From: Dehalococcoidia bacterium
GTDB taxonomy: Bacteria > Chloroflexota > Dehalococcoidia > UBA3495
DNA: 64,000 nt
Direction of reading: 5' to 3'
Assembly (NCBI GenBank): GCA_030753265.1
Contig: JASMCQ010000047.1
Span: 22,277 to 86,276 of the forward strand
The notes under the pieces are model-generated. The model was not told where the DNA came from and ran no database searches. It saw only the letters and a list, made by a program, of their open reading frames with translations. Below are positions 7,638-16,840 of this stretch, in pieces (within the stretch, counting starts at the first letter, position 1; every line of letters starts with the position of its first letter). The position numbers and the translations under genes are program-made.

Positions 7638-8929
7638 GGTTGGAAATAGGCACATTTCCGGTTAAAGATATCGTGTTAGGGACGACTACACGCTGGGCCG
7701 ACGGCGTCCTGGAGATCAACGAGGACGAGTTGGTGGCCATGATAATGGAGGAGCCTTCCGTGAGTTGGGCCGGCCTCGAGGTGGCCCGGCCGGGAGACCG
7801 GACGCGTATCATGGAGATGCGAGACACGATCGAGCCCAAGGTCAAGGTCCAGGGGCCCGGCACGGTCTACCCCGGCATCTCCGGCCGGCCGGTGGACACG
7901 GTGGGCAGGGGCAGGACCCACCGCCTGAACGGCATGACCATCATCCCCTGCTCGGAAATGCCCAGGGTGAATCCGGACGGCTCCCATTGGTGGGGCGCCC
8001 GCCTCGAGGGGACTCCCGGTGAGGTCAACTATGTCGACATGTCCGGGCCGGGGGCGGTGACTCCATTTTCTTCGACCATCAACCTGTGCGTGCCCATGGA
8101 GTGGCAAGAGGGCTCGTACACGGACGACTGGAACCGGGTGGTCCAGGCCGCCATGTTGAAGGTAAACGACTACCTGGCCCAGACCACCGTGGGCCTGGAG
8201 CCGCCTGAGGTCCAAACCTACGATCTGAACCAGCGCGACAGCTCGCTACCCAACGTCGTATTCGTGCCGGTGCTGGCCTCTGGGGAGTATCGCTACGGTC
8301 CCCGGACCAGCCTCAGCACCTGCGTATACGGCATCGGACGCCTAACCCAGCCATGGCTGCTGCAACCCACTGAGGTGCTGGACGGCGCCATATGCGGGGC
8401 CTACCAATACAACCCTACCTGGCCCATCATTGAAACCATCGTGCCCCACATGTGTGCCCGCCACGGGACCGACTTCAATTTTGTGGGGTGCATCGTCGTT
8501 CGCAGCAACTGGGAAGCCCAGGCCGAGAAGCAACTCATGGCCAACCGGGCGGCCCAGCTCGCCATCGACGTGGGGGCCCAGGGGGCCATCGTCACGACCA
8601 ACGTCCGGGGACAGCGCTTTCTCGAGACCGTCCTCACGGTGCAGGCCCTGGAAAGGGCCGGGATCAACACGATACTGATGACCGAGGAAGAGGACAACGA
8701 GAACGGGTCGGCGCCGCCGCTGCTGGTCTCGAACCCGGAGTTGGTGGCCGCGGTCAGCAACGGGACCGGCGGTGTGGAGGTGACCTTCCCCAAGGTAGAA
8801 CGGGTCATCGGGGTCCGAAAACCGGAGCCCCACTGGGCCGAGGAGATGGGGCCAATCCATGGCAGGTACGGCGTCAGCCACCTCCACGACTTCTACGGCT
8901 TCGGCAAGCAAGGCTATTTAGACTTCTAG
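7634..8929 (+). CDS. grdE: GrdE-like protein (reductase component B pyruvoyl-precursor subunit family)
   Basis: A 431-aa protein of the Gly_reductase family, the proprotein that in classical systems is cleaved at a Cys to give a pyruvoyl-bearing subunit that forms a Schiff base with the amine substrate. The visible order is MRLEIGTFPVKDI at the N-terminus, ARPGDRTRI, IEPKVKV, GRGRTHRLNG, YVDMSGPGAV, then LDGAICG with Cys254, close to the known processing Cys near residue 242, and a C-terminal half with GAIVTTNVRGQRF and TEEEDNENGSAPP. The ATG is inside the stop of the grdB-like gene (ATGA), so the two are made together. No grdA, grdC or grdD follows; a CoA-transferase does. Processing at Cys254 is inferred. 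Confidence 0.88.
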   Translation: MRLEIGTFPVKDIVLGTTTRWADGVLEINEDELVAMIMEEPSVSWAGLEVARPGDRTRIMEMRDTIEPKVKVQGPGTVYPGISGRPVDTVGRGRTHRLNGMTIIPCSEMPRVNPDGSHWWGARLEGTPGEVNYVDMSGPGAVTPFSSTINLCVPMEWQEGSYTDDWNRVVQAAMLKVNDYLAQTTVGLEPPEVQTYDLNQRDSSLPNVVFVPVLASGEYRYGPRTSLSTCVYGIGRLTQPWLLQPTEVLDGAICGAYQYNPTWPIIETIVPHMCARHGTDFNFVGCIVVRSNWEAQAEKQLMANRAAQLAIDVGAQGAIVTTNVRGQRFLETVLTVQALERAGINTILMTEEEDNENGSAPPLLVSNPELVAAVSNGTGGVEVTFPKVERVIGVRKPEPHWAEEMGPIHGRYGVSHLHDFYGFGKQGYLDF

Positions 8930-8932
8930 GAG

Positions 8933-8967
8933 CCGGGCGCCACGATACCCGCCGAAAGGGCGCCCGG
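8933..8967 (+). other. Hairpin between grdE-like gene and CoA-transferase gene
   Basis: CCGGGCGCC (8933-8941) pairs perfectly with GGCGCCCGG (8959-8967) around a 17-base loop, with no T-run. It could protect mRNA ends or reduce read-through inside the operon. Confidence 0.4.
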
Positions 8968-8999
8968 AAGCAGGTGATCCAGGTATTGAGGAGGAGAGG

Positions 9000-10253
9000 A
9001 TGACGCTACCCTACCAAGGCATTCGCATGGTCGATTTCACGCAGGTGCAGCAGGGGCCTTCGGCCACCCAGGTCCTGGCTGACTATGGGATGGACGTCAT
9101 CAAAGTGGAGCGCATCAACGACGGTGAGATCGGCCGCAGAAACCCGCCCCGGGTCAACGGCATCAGCGCCTACTTCTTGGCCAACAACCGCAACAAGCGC
9201 ACCATAAGCCTCGACCTTCGGAGGCCGGAGGCCAAGGAGATCATCTACAAGATGGTCAAGGTGTCCGACATAGTCGCCAGCAACTTCCGCCCCGGCGTCA
9301 TGGACCGCATGGGGTTCGGATACGAGGAACTGGACAAAATCAACCCTCGGATCATCTGGGCCGTGGCTACCGGTTTCGGTTCCAGCGGGCCGTACGAGAA
9401 GCGCATCGGGCAGGATCTGCTGGCCCAGGCCCTGGGCGGGATGATCTCGCTGACCGGCGACCGGGAAAGTCCCCCCCGGCCGGCCGGCACGTTCATCGCC
9501 GACTTTCTGGGCGGCATGCTGTTCGCCCAGGGAATGATGGCGGCCCTCGCGGCCCGGGAGCAGACCGGGCGCGGGCAAATCGTCGACTCCTGCCTCCTGA
9601 ACGGCATGATCGTGAGCCACATCCAGGAGAACGCCGCGGTCTTGAATCTCGGCAAGGAGTACCCGAGGCCCCATCCTGCCGGCGGTCACTCCGCAAACGG
9701 CGCTCTGTACGCCATATACGAGTGCAAGGACGGCAAGTACTTCGCCATGATGGGGTCCTTCGCGGAAAATGTCTTGGGCCGCGTTTGCCAGGCCCTGGAG
9801 ATCGAACCTTCGCTCGCTGATGACCCGCGTTGGAAGGATGTCGATCTGCGGAGTGAGGAGACCTGGGGGTTCTACCCGGTGCTCAAAGCCGGGTTCAAGA
9901 AGTTCGACCGGGACGAGGTTGAGCGAAGGTTCCTGGAGTACGACCTGCCTCCCGGCCCGGTACACAATCTGCAAGAGGTCTTCGAGGACCCGCAGGTGAT
10001 CCACAACGAAATGATCGTGGATATGGAGCATTCGATCTACGGCCCCATCAAGCTGACCGGATTCCCCGTCAAACTGTCCGACACCCCGGCCACGCTTCGC
10101 TTGCCGCCGCCGACCGTGGGGGAGCACAACGAGGAGGTCCTCAGGGAGTTGAACTACACCGATGACGAGATTCGCGCCCTGCAGAGGGAGGGCGTGGTCG
10201 GCTCTGAGAACGCGAGACGCGCGGCCCTGGACCTGATAGGAGAGGGGATTTAG
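9000..10253 (+). CDS. CaiB/BaiF family (class III) CoA-transferase
   Basis: This 417-aa enzyme belongs to the class III CoA-transferases, which move CoA between carboxylic acids through a covalent Asp intermediate. It starts with YQGIRMVDFTQVQQGP, has ADYGMDVIKVE in the Rossmann-like part, NNRNKRTISLDLRRPE, and the catalytic Asp168 in FIADFLGG. Length and C-terminal small domain are normal. It begins 70 bases after the grdE-like gene with a good GAGGAGAGG ribosome site, so it may belong to the same unit and activate the substrate or product of the selenoprotein module. That link is inference from position only. Confidence 0.9.
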   Translation: MTLPYQGIRMVDFTQVQQGPSATQVLADYGMDVIKVERINDGEIGRRNPPRVNGISAYFLANNRNKRTISLDLRRPEAKEIIYKMVKVSDIVASNFRPGVMDRMGFGYEELDKINPRIIWAVATGFGSSGPYEKRIGQDLLAQALGGMISLTGDRESPPRPAGTFIADFLGGMLFAQGMMAALAAREQTGRGQIVDSCLLNGMIVSHIQENAAVLNLGKEYPRPHPAGGHSANGALYAIYECKDGKYFAMMGSFAENVLGRVCQALEIEPSLADDPRWKDVDLRSEETWGFYPVLKAGFKKFDRDEVERRFLEYDLPPGPVHNLQEVFEDPQVIHNEMIVDMEHSIYGPIKLTGFPVKLSDTPATLRLPPPTVGEHNEEVLRELNYTDDEIRALQREGVVGSENARRAALDLIGEGI

Positions 10254-10693
10254 CGGCTATCCGGGGCTATGCCCCTCCCAAACATAGACGCGCTCCAACG
10301 GCTGGCCGGAGACAGTTGCCAAAGTTGGGCTTGCCGCCGGGTCTCGGCCTGGCGGTGCTGCGAGATCGTGTCTTGCATATCCCGGTAACCCCCGACCGGC
10401 CCTCGAACAGACTGCCGAATCGATCGAAGGCTCGAATGACTGGCAAATCCCTCCACCTCCCCCTTTGTAAAGGGGGATCGAGGAGGATTTCCCCCGTAAA
10501 TCCAACAAAAAGCGAGACCCATTCGCTAACCCCGCAGGCCGAGGGGCGTCAAACCTTTGACCCCCGAAAACGTCGCCGGCGCCAGCCTTGTTTTCCGGAT
10601 GCGGCCTTTGCCCAGGTGACCCCGGAGCGGGCCACCCGGCCGCCGGTGGAACGCTCTGCCCGCACATAGCGGAACCGGAAAGGAGCTTGGAAA
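10254..10693. other. Intergenic region with a palindromic repeat
   Basis: No convincing gene is seen in these 440 bases; short frames on both strands lack homology and ribosome sites. The palindromic repeat at 10445-10490 is the only structured feature. Confidence 0.55.
10445..10490. repeat. Dispersed palindromic repeat (CCCCCTTT family), copy 1
   Basis: The core is CCCCCTTT-GTA-AAAGGGGG, flanked by AAATCC on the left and GGATTT on the right, so the whole 46 bases form a long imperfect hairpin. A second copy with the same layout is at 58423-58468. Confidence 0.7.
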
Positions 10694-11792
10694 ATGAAGA
10701 TCACGGGACTCACGGGGCACATCTTCGAACCCAGGACCAACCATCATCAGGAGACCCCGGAGTTCGTCAGCGCCTCGGTCCGGCGGAACGGCCTCGCCAT
10801 CATCTCAACCGACGAAGGGATTGACGGAGTTGTGTCCTCCCGGTCGGACAACCTGCTGCTGGCCCAACTGTGGCCTGAAGCCAGGGAGCACATCGAGGGG
10901 CAGGACCCTTTCGACCGGGGCCGGATGGAGAACATGCTCAGGCACCGGTTTCGCTGGTCCAACAAGGCCATCGGCATCCTCGACTACGGCCTGTGGGACA
11001 TCGCGGGCAAGAGCCTGCGTCAACCCATATACAAGCTGCTGGGCAGCACCAGGGAGAAGGTGCTGGCCTACGGGTCGACGGTCCATTTTGCCAGGGATGA
11101 GCAGTTCGTGGAGTCAACCCTGGGCCCAGGCCAAGGGCTTGACGGCGGTGAAGCTGCATCCCTACTGCGTCGCCGCCGACGACATCCGCATGTGCCGCGC
11201 GGTGCGCAAGGCCGTGGGCGACGATTTCACCCTCATGTTGGACACCCTGGTCTACCCTGGCCCCTACGACCGTCAGGATGCGCTGCGGGTGGGCCGCGTG
11301 CTGGACGAACTCAACTTCTGGTGGTTCGAGGACCCGCTGCCCAAGACGGACCTGGACGGACTGACTGAACTGACTCAGGCTTGTCAGGTGGTGCAGGTAC
11401 GGATGGGAGACCAGGTGGACGACATCCACGAATACGCCGAGATGGTGCGCCGCCGGTGCATGGACATCATGGCCGGACCGGCTTCCTTCGGCATCACCGC
11501 CCTGATGAAGATGGCCCACATGGCGGAGATCAACCATATGAATTTCGAGCCCCATGACTTTGGCCGAGGGACCGCCAGCCTCCACGTGCTCCTGGCAATC
11601 AACAATGCCGACTATTACGAGATTGCCGTGCCCCAGGGGTGTTTCGACGAGGCGATCTATCCCGGGGTTTACCTCGACTCGGTGAAAGCAGACGCTGAAG
11701 GCTGGGTCCATGCGCCTACCAAGCCAGGGTTGGGCTTTGAAATCGATCTCCGGGAGGCCAAGAAAGTCACTGAACAGACCATCCAGCCTTAG
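10694..11792 (+). pseudogene. Mandelate racemase/enolase superfamily protein, interrupted by a +1 frameshift
   Basis: The two halves lie in adjacent frames. Frame 1 (from ATG 10694, with AAAGGAG upstream) gives the N-terminal capping domain, ending in WSNKAIGILDYGLWDIAGK and LAYGSTVHFARDEQFVES. Frame 2 continues from about 11121 with GLTAVKLHPYC, DDFTLMLDTLVYPGP, WWFEDPLP and NFEPHDFGRGTASLHVLLA, the barrel that carries metal ligands Asp and Glu and a basic residue. Removing one C from the CCC at 11118-11120 restores a 365-aa protein of normal length. Without this correction the enzyme is inactive. It may be a true pseudogene or a base error in the assembly. The VKLH motif replaces the usual KxK, so the exact acid-sugar specificity is unclear. 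Confidence 0.8.
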
Positions 11793-11825
11793 CAGTCCAC
11801 CGGCGGCCAGGGTGCTGCTATCTGC

Positions 11826-11856
11826 TTGCCGGTCTGTATCTCCGAGGTGTTACAAT
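11826..11856 (+). promoter_or_regulatory. Predicted extended -10 promoter of the 2-hydroxyacid dehydrogenase gene
   Basis: TGTTACAAT (11848-11856) is an extended -10 element. TTGCCG (11826-11831) lies 19 bases upstream of the hexamer, longer than usual. The gene starts at 11938. Confidence 0.45.
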
Positions 11857-11937
11857 GGGGCGTCGTTTGGCTTGGGAAGGCCCCTGGCTACGCACTTGCG
11901 AGAGATTCCACCCATCTTGAGAAAACGAGGTGAACCC

Positions 11938-12927
11938 ATGGCTCAACAGAAGCTGGTAAAGAAGTCGGTCATACCCGACGACAACCCGCCCGCGATATCG
12001 AGGACCCCCGCGGAGGACCTATTACGCGCCATCTCCGAGGAGGTGGATATTTACACTGAAGACCGGCCCGAACCCGATGAGTTGGTGAGGCGCTGCAAGG
12101 ATGCGGACGCGGTTATCAACATCCGGTCCGTCGTCCAGTTCCCCCGGTCGGTCCTGGAGCAGCTACCGAAGTTGAAGATCCTGTCCATCTGGGCCGTCGG
12201 CGTGGACAACGTGGACCTGGAGGCCTGCAAAGAACTGGGAATAACCGCCACCAGGATGGCGCCCCTTTCAGCGCCATCGGTGGCGGAGCACTCCCTGGCT
12301 ATGGCGATGGCAGTGTCGCGGAAGCTCGTGGAGAATGACCAGATGGTCCGGCGGGGTGAGTGGGGAAGGCCCTACGTCACCGATCTTCTGGGCAAGACAA
12401 TGGGAATCATCGGAACGGGGCCCATCGGCCAGCGGGTCGCGCAGCTGGCCAAGGGAATAGGGATGAATGTCGTTGCCTATACAATTAACCCTTCGCCGGA
12501 GCGGGCCCGGGAGTACGGCGTGGAGTTCGTGGAGTTGGACGACCTGCTACGGCAGTCCGACGTGGTGGTCACCGTTATTGCCGTGTCCAGCCTGACGGAG
12601 AATATAATCGGCGCGCGGGAACTCGGGCTCATGAAGCCGACCGCCATCCTGGTGAACACCGGCAGGGGCCTTCTGGTCGACGAGGCCGCTTTGGCGGATG
12701 CTTTGAGTTCAGGGGGCATCGCCGGCGCGGGTGTGGACGTGTTCGTGAACGAGCCCATCGAGCCTGAAAGCCCGCTGCTCAAGGTGGGCAACATTATCCT
12801 GTCTCCCCACATGGCGGCAAACACCCCTGACGGGGCCCTGAAGCGGCTCTTGCTTGCGGTGGAAAACATCCAGTGGGCCATGGAGGGCAATCCGCAAAAC
12901 GTGCTGGTGCAGGGCAACAGAATCTAG
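11938..12927 (+). CDS. D-2-hydroxyacid dehydrogenase (NAD-dependent, phosphoglycerate/glyoxylate reductase-like)
   Basis: A 329-aa protein from the ATG at 11938; the open frame extends 228 bases upstream but homology begins after this ATG. It has the substrate domain, then the NAD-binding GIIGTGPIGQRVA, VNTGRGLLVDEAAL with the catalytic Arg, VDVFVNEPIEP with the catalytic Glu and LSPHMAANT with the catalytic His of this family. Members reduce 2-keto acids to D-2-hydroxyacids or the reverse; substrate cannot be chosen from sequence. There is no C-terminal ACT domain, so it is not a classical regulated SerA. It follows the enolase-family gene and may act on acid-sugar products, by inference. 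Confidence 0.9.
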   Translation: MAQQKLVKKSVIPDDNPPAISRTPAEDLLRAISEEVDIYTEDRPEPDELVRRCKDADAVINIRSVVQFPRSVLEQLPKLKILSIWAVGVDNVDLEACKELGITATRMAPLSAPSVAEHSLAMAMAVSRKLVENDQMVRRGEWGRPYVTDLLGKTMGIIGTGPIGQRVAQLAKGIGMNVVAYTINPSPERAREYGVEFVELDDLLRQSDVVVTVIAVSSLTENIIGARELGLMKPTAILVNTGRGLLVDEAALADALSSGGIAGAGVDVFVNEPIEPESPLLKVGNIILSPHMAANTPDGALKRLLLAVENIQWAMEGNPQNVLVQGNRI

Positions 12928-13045
12928 AAGTTGGCTGGGGGCCCCGTGCCCGTTCCGCCGGATACCCATCCATGGCGGGAGGGCGCGCCGGGCCCCTGGC
13001 TATTCCAATTTATCCTGGACCTGCCGACCGGACCCACCGGTCAGT

Positions 13046-14287
13046 CTACCCCGGTAGCACGCTGACCCCGCGCTCCGGGTATTGGAAGCCCAGAAGCAGG
13101 CCCAGCCAATTGCGGAGATAATGGGGTGGGAGGAAGGTGCCCTTCACCCGAAGCCTGGCCTCCTGTCCCATGAGTTCGGCCAACGGTGGGTTCGACAGTA
13201 GTTGGCGCATCCGGTAGGCGGCGCCTTCCGCGGTCTGCACGAGGAAGCCGGTCACTCCGTCGATGACCTGATAGGAAATTCCCCCCGTGTCTCCTCCCAC
13301 GACCGGTTTGGCTTTCCACATGGGCTCGGTAATCGAGAGGCCAAAGCCTTCGCGAAGGGATTTCTGAATCACCAGGGCGGCTGCCCGTTGGAGGGCGTTC
13401 ACGGTGATATCGTTGTCCTCGGGGTTTACAATGACGGTGGTGTCGGGCAACGCTTCCGCCGCCTTCACAACCTCTTCACAGACCACTCGTCCTTCCGGAT
13501 CGTCGGGGGCAAAATTGCCCACGAACACAAACGCTACATCGGTAGAGCGCTTCACCATCTCGTAGGCGCGCAGGGTCCCCATCGGGTCCTTCAACCAGTC
13601 GAACCGGCTCGCCTGAAGAATAAACGGCTTGTCGGATGAGATGTTATATCGGTCCAGCACCGTCTGGATCTCCTCCGGCCGGAGGTCCCGGTTCTTGTCG
13701 CTAAGCGGATCGATAAACGGGGGGATGAGGTACTGGGGGATGAACAGGTCCCGGCGCAGAAACTGGGGAATGTGAAAGACGGCCGCGTCGAAAAGATCCA
13801 AGTACGGCTTGAGGAACGCCCAGACCCGGAGATCCGCCTGGGCCACGTCGATGTGACATCGCCAGGTCCACTTGGCGCGATCGTTGGGCCGGTCCTCGAT
13901 CAAGCCCATGGGCTGAGGGTCGTGGATGATGATGTAGTCGGCATCCTTGTTGATCTTTGAGGCGTTTTCCTTCATCACTTCCCGGTAGATCCGGAACATA
14001 TCCGGGGTGATGTCTTCCGCCACCCCATGCAAGGCGTTGTGGAAGCTCTTGGTGGCGTCGAAGAAGGCATCCGGCGCATCGATGACGGTCCACTCAGTCT
14101 TCAGGCCCATGTCGTTCATCAAAGGCACGACGCGAGATAGGATTTCAGCTACCCCGCCGCCGGTACGGGTGGAGCTAACGTGCTGCAGATGGGCGCCGCG
14201 GAGGCTGCGAACCATCAGCCGGATCTGGTCGATAACCTCTTCTCCGACGAAGGGGATGTAGTCATCGAGGCGGGTCGGAGCACTCAT
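13046..14287 (-). CDS. treT: Trehalose synthase TreT-like glycosyltransferase (GT4)
   Basis: A 413-aa GT-B glycosyltransferase. TreT joins NDP-glucose and glucose to give trehalose. Typical features are HVSSTRTGGGVAEILSRVVP near the N-terminus, DYIIIHDPQPMGLI, the ILQASRFDWLKDP segment before the donor domain, and KSLREGFGLSITEPMWKAKP with the E-x7-E donor motif. The length is normal for TreT. The gene for a DUF5752 protein lies nine bases upstream on the same strand. The product suggests use of trehalose as a compatible solute or stress protectant. Confidence 0.87.
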   Translation of the reverse strand: MSAPTRLDDYIPFVGEEVIDQIRLMVRSLRGAHLQHVSSTRTGGGVAEILSRVVPLMNDMGLKTEWTVIDAPDAFFDATKSFHNALHGVAEDITPDMFRIYREVMKENASKINKDADYIIIHDPQPMGLIEDRPNDRAKWTWRCHIDVAQADLRVWAFLKPYLDLFDAAVFHIPQFLRRDLFIPQYLIPPFIDPLSDKNRDLRPEEIQTVLDRYNISSDKPFILQASRFDWLKDPMGTLRAYEMVKRSTDVAFVFVGNFAPDDPEGRVVCEEVVKAAEALPDTTVIVNPEDNDITVNALQRAAALVIQKSLREGFGLSITEPMWKAKPVVGGDTGGISYQVIDGVTGFLVQTAEGAAYRMRQLLSNPPLAELMGQEARLRVKGTFLPPHYLRNWLGLLLGFQYPERGVSVLPG

Positions 14288-14296
14288 CGAACTCGC

Positions 14297-14995
14297 CTAA
14301 CCCCTGAGTACCGCGCCGATCTGGGCTTTCAGCGCGCTCAGGTCGTGGAAATAGGGGTTGAGACGGTCCAGCGCCTCTGCTTTCTCATTCTCCCGCGAAA
14401 GCCTGAGCCACCGGGAGAAATCGTTCGTGCCGCCACCATCGCGGAACCGGGCCTCGATAAAATGGTGGAGAACACACGCCAGCCCAAGTTTTTCCACCCC
14501 TTCGGCCAGTTGCGCAACGCTGGTGGCTTCAACCCCCGCCGGGAAGACAAAACTCCTGGCCTCCAGGAAGTAGAACTCCCACCCCAACGGCACCCGAGGG
14601 AAGTCCTCTCCTTCGACCACGTACTCCTGGACATACGACACGAGGCGCTCGCGAGATTCGCGGACGGTGGAGCATTCGAGAGGGTCCACACTGGCGAGTT
14701 TTTCGGCCAACCCCTTCTGCCCAAACCTGGTGAAGACCCAGCGGGCAAAGTCATTGGTGTGCTCGGCCAGGCGGTGCTTACGCCGACGGAAGAGGGCGTG
14801 ATGGACGTGGTAGTAGATGGAGGAGCCGGGAACCTGCTGGAGCCCCCGAGCGAGCGAGGGCAGGCTGTCGGCGCGGTGACCGGTCCACAGCACCACCCCG
14901 GCTTCGGTCATAAAACGAAAAGGTTCGACCGGTGACGTCTCAGCTTCCACAAGCTCATCCTCTCGGTAGTGGGATAGATGCTTGATCATCTTCAT
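14297..14995 (-). CDS. DUF5752 family protein, partner of trehalose synthase
   Basis: The frame is open further upstream, but the ATG at 14995 (MKMIKHLSHYREDE) has a GGGAGA ribosome site and the N-terminal extension looks non-coding; this gives 232 aa. The body has FRFMTEAGVVLWTGHRADSL near the start, a repeated HHALF/HHFIEARF-type helical pattern and two NDF(A/S)RW motifs. That internal repetition suggests two copies of a helical domain. The protein has no known enzymatic function; family members are seen beside treT genes, as here, so it may assist or regulate trehalose synthesis. Confidence 0.75.
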   Translation of the reverse strand: MKMIKHLSHYREDELVEAETSPVEPFRFMTEAGVVLWTGHRADSLPSLARGLQQVPGSSIYYHVHHALFRRRKHRLAEHTNDFARWVFTRFGQKGLAEKLASVDPLECSTVRESRERLVSYVQEYVVEGEDFPRVPLGWEFYFLEARSFVFPAGVEATSVAQLAEGVEKLGLACVLHHFIEARFRDGGGTNDFSRWLRLSRENEKAEALDRLNPYFHDLSALKAQIGAVLRG

Positions 14996-15425
14996 CCGTC
15001 TCCCGGTCCATTCTACTGTTAGAAGCCCTGCAGCGGCAATGACACCAAGCTTCCCGGCCGGCGCCGATCCCGAGGCCCCCAACGCTGAGGTTTTGGGAGG
15101 CCCCCGTCTACATTCGGTGTGGCCGCCCGGCGGACGGTTCCGCCTATCCTTATTATGGATGGGCAGGCACGTGAGGGCATAGAGTGTTGGCACCCTTCGC
15201 GCATAGAGAACTCTCACCTGTATGGCCGCTTGGGGAGATGCGATGCCGCGCCCCCATTTGAGTTTCCAGGTGCGATTTCAGGCACGGATTCAAGCCGAAG
15301 GCGATCCTGCCTTCGCGCTGCCGGACACCCTGGAGCGTGGATGCTATACTGTGCCGTGGTGGATTGGGGAGGGCATCGCTCCCGCGACGGCCGGGGATGC
15401 GATGCTGCCGGCAGGAGATTGAACT
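14996..15425. other. Intergenic region between divergent genes
   Basis: I see no gene in this 430-base stretch. It must contain the leftward promoter of DUF5752-treT and holds the rightward promoter at 15322-15350. Confidence 0.5.
15322..15350 (+). promoter_or_regulatory. Predicted extended -10 promoter of the serine hydrolase gene
   Basis: CGGACA (15322-15327), a 17-base spacer and TGCTATACT (15342-15350) form an extended -10 promoter 76 bases before the ATG at 15426. Confidence 0.6.
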
Positions 15426-16526
15426 ATGATCGTAGCGGCGGATACGGTCCAGATGGACCCCAAAGCCCTGCAAGGGGTGGAGGAACTCTTTCGAGAGCAG
15501 ATCCGAAGCGGGGTGCATCCGGGCGCGGTGTTGGCGGTGTACCGGCGGGGGAAACTGGTCCTGGACATCCACGGCGGACTGGCCGATGGTGAACTGGGCA
15601 AACCGGTCACTCGCGACACCATGTTTGTCCTGTACTCCTCCACCAAGCCCCTGGCCGCGGCCTGCATCTACCTGCTCTGGGAGCGCGGAAAGCTGGGGTG
15701 GGACGACCGGGTGGCCGATCATTGGCCCGGTTTCGCCCAGAACGGTAAGGCCGACGTCACCGTGCGCCACATCCTGACCCACCGAGGCGGTTTTCCGGAT
15801 ACGCCCGCCGAGCTGACCTGGGACGTGTGGCGGGACTGGGACGCCGTGGTCCGGGCGATGGAGAGGGTCTCGCCGGTGTACGAGCCGGGCAAGGTCCTCG
15901 CCTATCATCCCCGTAATTTTGGCTGGGTGATCGGTGAGTTGGTCCGGCGGGTCGACGGGCGGCCCTTCAGCCAGTTCCTCCAGGAGGAGGTGACCGGGCC
16001 GCTGGGGATGCTAGACACCTACGTGGGCCTGCCCCCGTCTCTGGAAGAGAGGGTGTCGAAGGAACATGCAATGGAGGACTGTGACCGCCCGGTCATGGTT
16101 TCGACCTACAACCGGGCGGAGGTGCACCAGGCGGTGCACCCGGCGGGAGGGGGGATTGCCACCGCCCGGGACCTGGCCAGGTTCTACGCGATGTTGGCCG
16201 GAGGCGGCATTCTTGATGGGACGCGGGTCCTGGCGGCGGAAACCGTCGCCGAGGTCACCCGTTTTCAAGTCGAGGGGATGGATTATACCCTGGAGCGGCC
16301 GGTCCGCCGGTGCCTGGGGATGGCGCTGGATGACAATCGCATGGGGTCTTCGGAGACGGACGGCTCCCAGTCCTTTGGCCACGGCGGGGCCGGCACGTCG
16401 GTGGGCTGGACAGACCCCGACTCCGGGCTGGCCATGGCTTTCATCACCAACGGCTTTCGGGCCGGGCCGTCGAACACCCGGCGCTTGGCGGCCATCTCCC
16501 GGGCCGTGCGCGATGCTTGCCTTTAA
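15426..16526 (+). CDS. Beta-lactamase-fold serine hydrolase (class C / EstB-like)
   Basis: A 366-aa protein of the beta-lactamase/penicillin-binding/esterase family. The nucleophile motif SSTK is in FVLYSSTKPLAAACIYLL, the second motif corresponds to YHPRNFGWVIGE with its Tyr and Asn, and the third is HGGAGTS. There is no signal peptide, so it acts in the cytoplasm, which fits an esterase or amidase better than cell-wall synthesis or antibiotic defence. It has its own predicted promoter. Substrate unknown. Confidence 0.88.
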   Translation: MIVAADTVQMDPKALQGVEELFREQIRSGVHPGAVLAVYRRGKLVLDIHGGLADGELGKPVTRDTMFVLYSSTKPLAAACIYLLWERGKLGWDDRVADHWPGFAQNGKADVTVRHILTHRGGFPDTPAELTWDVWRDWDAVVRAMERVSPVYEPGKVLAYHPRNFGWVIGELVRRVDGRPFSQFLQEEVTGPLGMLDTYVGLPPSLEERVSKEHAMEDCDRPVMVSTYNRAEVHQAVHPAGGGIATARDLARFYAMLAGGGILDGTRVLAAETVAEVTRFQVEGMDYTLERPVRRCLGMALDDNRMGSSETDGSQSFGHGGAGTSVGWTDPDSGLAMAFITNGFRAGPSNTRRLAAISRAVRDACL

Positions 16527-16674
16527 TCACGCAGGCGCAACAATTTCGACGAGGGCAATCAATCCGAGAACAGCGCTCAACAGAGTCCCCGCCGCTTCCG
16601 GCGAGAATCGAAGCTTGAGTACTTTCTGGCAAGCTGCATAACACCGGCGAAATTGGCGGACATCCCTCCTCGCA

Positions 16675-16817
16675 CCGTCATTCCGGCGAAGGCCGGAATC
16701 CCGCGCCACCACCGTCTTTCCGGCGAAGGCCGGAATCCAGCCCCATCACCGTCTTTCCGGCGAAGGCCGGAATCCAGCAGTGCTTCCCTGGATCCCGGCC
16801 TTCGCCGGGATGACGGG
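16675..16817. repeat. Cluster of REP-like repeats (CCGGCGAAGGCCGG family), three direct and one inverted copy
   Basis: Units of the type CGTC(A/T)TTCCGGCGAAGGCC followed by GGAATC start near 16675, 16713 and 16750, and an inverted copy ends at 16817. Each unit is itself a palindrome. They occupy part of the 523-base gap 16527-17049, where I see no gene. A further copy is at 47926. Confidence 0.85.
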
Positions 16818-16840
16818 CTGAGGATGAAGCCATTTGCCAG

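Noticed and set aside
7343..8929. Long frame starting MRELQSL that overlaps the Sec site and runs into the GrdE-like gene
   Set aside because: The part before 7634 is out of frame with the GrdB C-terminus and has no homology; the true GrdE-like start is the ATG at 7634.
9006..10127. 373-aa leftward open frame opposite the CaiB gene
   Set aside because: His/Asp/Gly-rich translation typical for an antisense frame of GC-rich coding DNA.
16675..16817. Regularly spaced repeats considered as a CRISPR array
   Set aside because: Units are palindromic, one is inverted, spacers are about ten bases, and no cas genes are near.
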